A DNA stretch of 64,000 bases from Schistosoma mansoni (Eukaryota; Platyhelminthes; Trematoda; Strigeidida; Schistosomatidae), in assembly GCF_000237925.1 (NCBI RefSeq), contig NC_031496.1:6869801-6933800 (forward strand). The letters are read 5' to 3'. The notes beneath the pieces are model-generated. The model saw only the letters and a list, made by a program, of their open reading frames with translations, was not told the DNA's origin and did no database searches. The first letter of the stretch is position 1. Each line of letters begins with the position of its first letter. The position numbers and the translations under genes were made by a program. This document shows positions 62,541-64,000 of this stretch, piece after piece.

Positions 62541-64000
62541 AAGACTCAAAAAACCAAAACAAAGTACTTCTTTATGTCTGCTTGTAGACAATTTTCATCA
62601 AAGTATATCATACATTGATACTAAATCACATAATTTTTTTTCTTGAAGTCTTCAGGTCTATTCAGTCGATCACAGTGAAAAATGCTCTTCATTTGTATCC
62701 ATATGATGTTGAACATCCGATTGTTACGTCATGTAACTTTGAAATGAATATGAAGGCTTCTCATAACGAAGAGTTATATGTAGGTAACAACTCGTAGAAT
62801 GCCATTATTTACATGTATTCTTAATATGTACTAATACTGAGATTGATGTTATCTAGTGTGACTAGGATTAACGATTGAACGTTCAGAATCTCTCGTTTGT
62901 AATGTTTGAGACGAACATTTTGTAACAACTTCTATAGTTTGGTAAATGTGAAGTTTCCGTATCAACAATGCTTTCTACTAATCAATGAACACACATTTGG
63001 TCATTTTTCCCCATGGACATTAGTCGGTTGCATTTTACACTGATTTGGTTTCCGCTTTTGATTGGTCTAAGTGTCAATAATTGTGTAAAAATTGACAACA
63101 CTTCCCTTTCTGAATACACTATTGTTATTGTGTGAAGACAGTATTAACATTAATTCTCGAGATATATTGACATAATCAATATCGAATTTGAATTAGCCAT
63201 GTTGTGATCACAGTGAGACATCATTCTTGAGAATGATTGTTGATTGACAGAAAATTTACTTTACTCATGTTGTCATATTATCCAGTGAAGACGAGACAAC
63301 TCAGTTTTCGACTGAACAAAATTAGATAGTGAATGAGTTTCACAGAAGTTTAGTTGGTTTTATATGGTCGGTTACAAAATTAATTAATGACAACATTATT
63401 TTCAAATAAAAATACTTACTACTGACAAGTAGGCAGGAAAATCAGTGAAGAATGGGAACGCTGTATTAACTAATAATAATTAAATAACTTACTGTGTGAA
63501 TGCATCTTGCTATATTTTACAATTACACATCCATATTTTTTAATATTGGATACGTGTCACACACGATAGGAAAAAATTCAGTTTCATACCTAATTCACAT
63601 TCCGATTGATGAAGCTATTACTCGTCATATCACAATTATTTCCTGAAAAATGTCCTCAGCTGAACGATCTTTTATTATCTTCCGGGTTTTCAACAATGGT
63701 CTAAGATTGATCGGTTCATGATCTCAAACAAAACCTTTATTATCTGTTTGATATTTGAAAGTGAAAGCAAAATATGATTGATCACCGAGCGTGGACAAAC
63801 AGTTACTTGCCTACTGATTACTAAATATGTGATTTCCTTTCCTACCATTGATTTCTACTCCAGACTCACTGAGGGTCACTGCTTGTAGTTGTGTTGAATA
63901 AAGTACCACCAGGTGTTAATCTGGTTTTCTATTCTAGGTCGTGAATCCTGGATCTGATACAACATGACTAGTCTCATTATCGTATTACGTATAACCGTAA
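62541..64000. other. No firm gene; one exon-like frame
   Basis: On the plus strand about 62654-62790 stays open after TTTTTTTCTTGAAG (SITVKNALHLYPYDVEHPIV) and is followed by GTAACA, so it could be an internal exon. No partner exon or family was found. The rest is AT-rich with nothing recognised. Confidence 0.25.

Overview
This is AT-rich eukaryotic DNA that looks like a schistosome (trematode flatworm) chromosome. The evidence is a host kinase gene with a run of 30-35 bp introns at its 5' end, RTE and CR1 LINEs of schistosome type, a Penelope-like element, and tRNA-headed SINEs carrying a hammerhead-ribozyme motif like that of the schistosome Sm-alpha family. The species cannot be fixed from sequence alone. 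Most of the window is layered retroelement debris; five or six host genes or gene ends sit among it.

Region 1 (1-11.1 kb): a decayed CR1-type LINE (about 2.8-8.87 kb, +) is split by a nearly complete RTE-clade LINE (4067-7277) with a (GTAA)n tail. It is followed by a 5'-truncated second CR1/jockey-type fragment (8.88-11.03 kb).

Region 2 (11.5-25 kb): Nemo-like kinase (NLK), + strand, nine recognised exons. The first four introns are 30, 34, 35 and 31 bp. The later ones are 1.1-5.1 kb and hold five copies of a ~520 bp SINE-like retroposon (here called R1) and a solo LTR. The splice phases agree throughout and the kinase motifs are complete, but the activation-loop TQE of the family reads TLE.

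Region 3 (25-35 kb): more R1 copies, a broken Ty3/gypsy pol fossil (26.4-28.2 kb), Sm-alpha-like SINEs (30.7-31.2 kb), and a broken gag fossil on the minus strand (33.3-35.0 kb).

Region 4 (35.4-42.7 kb): a minus-strand CR1 LINE, with a PHD-finger ORF1 and an endonuclease-RT ORF2, has landed inside a plus-strand CR1/jockey-type element. The 3' part of that outer element is a second copy of the 8.9-11.0 kb fragment. The two are ~92% identical at the 5' end and ~99.8% identical over the next 1.65 kb.

Region 5 (42.7-64 kb): a decayed SR2-like RTE, the last exons of an unidentified membrane protein, a possible 60-aa protein gene with a 33 bp intron, and a Penelope-like element with an inverted 5' part. 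Next come the end of an unidentified + strand gene, an unidentified minus-strand gene, and MRPL30 (minus, 32 bp intron). The rest is SINE, LINE, LTR and gag remnants and sequence with no recognisable content. No tRNA, rRNA, CRISPR or bacterial-type feature was seen.
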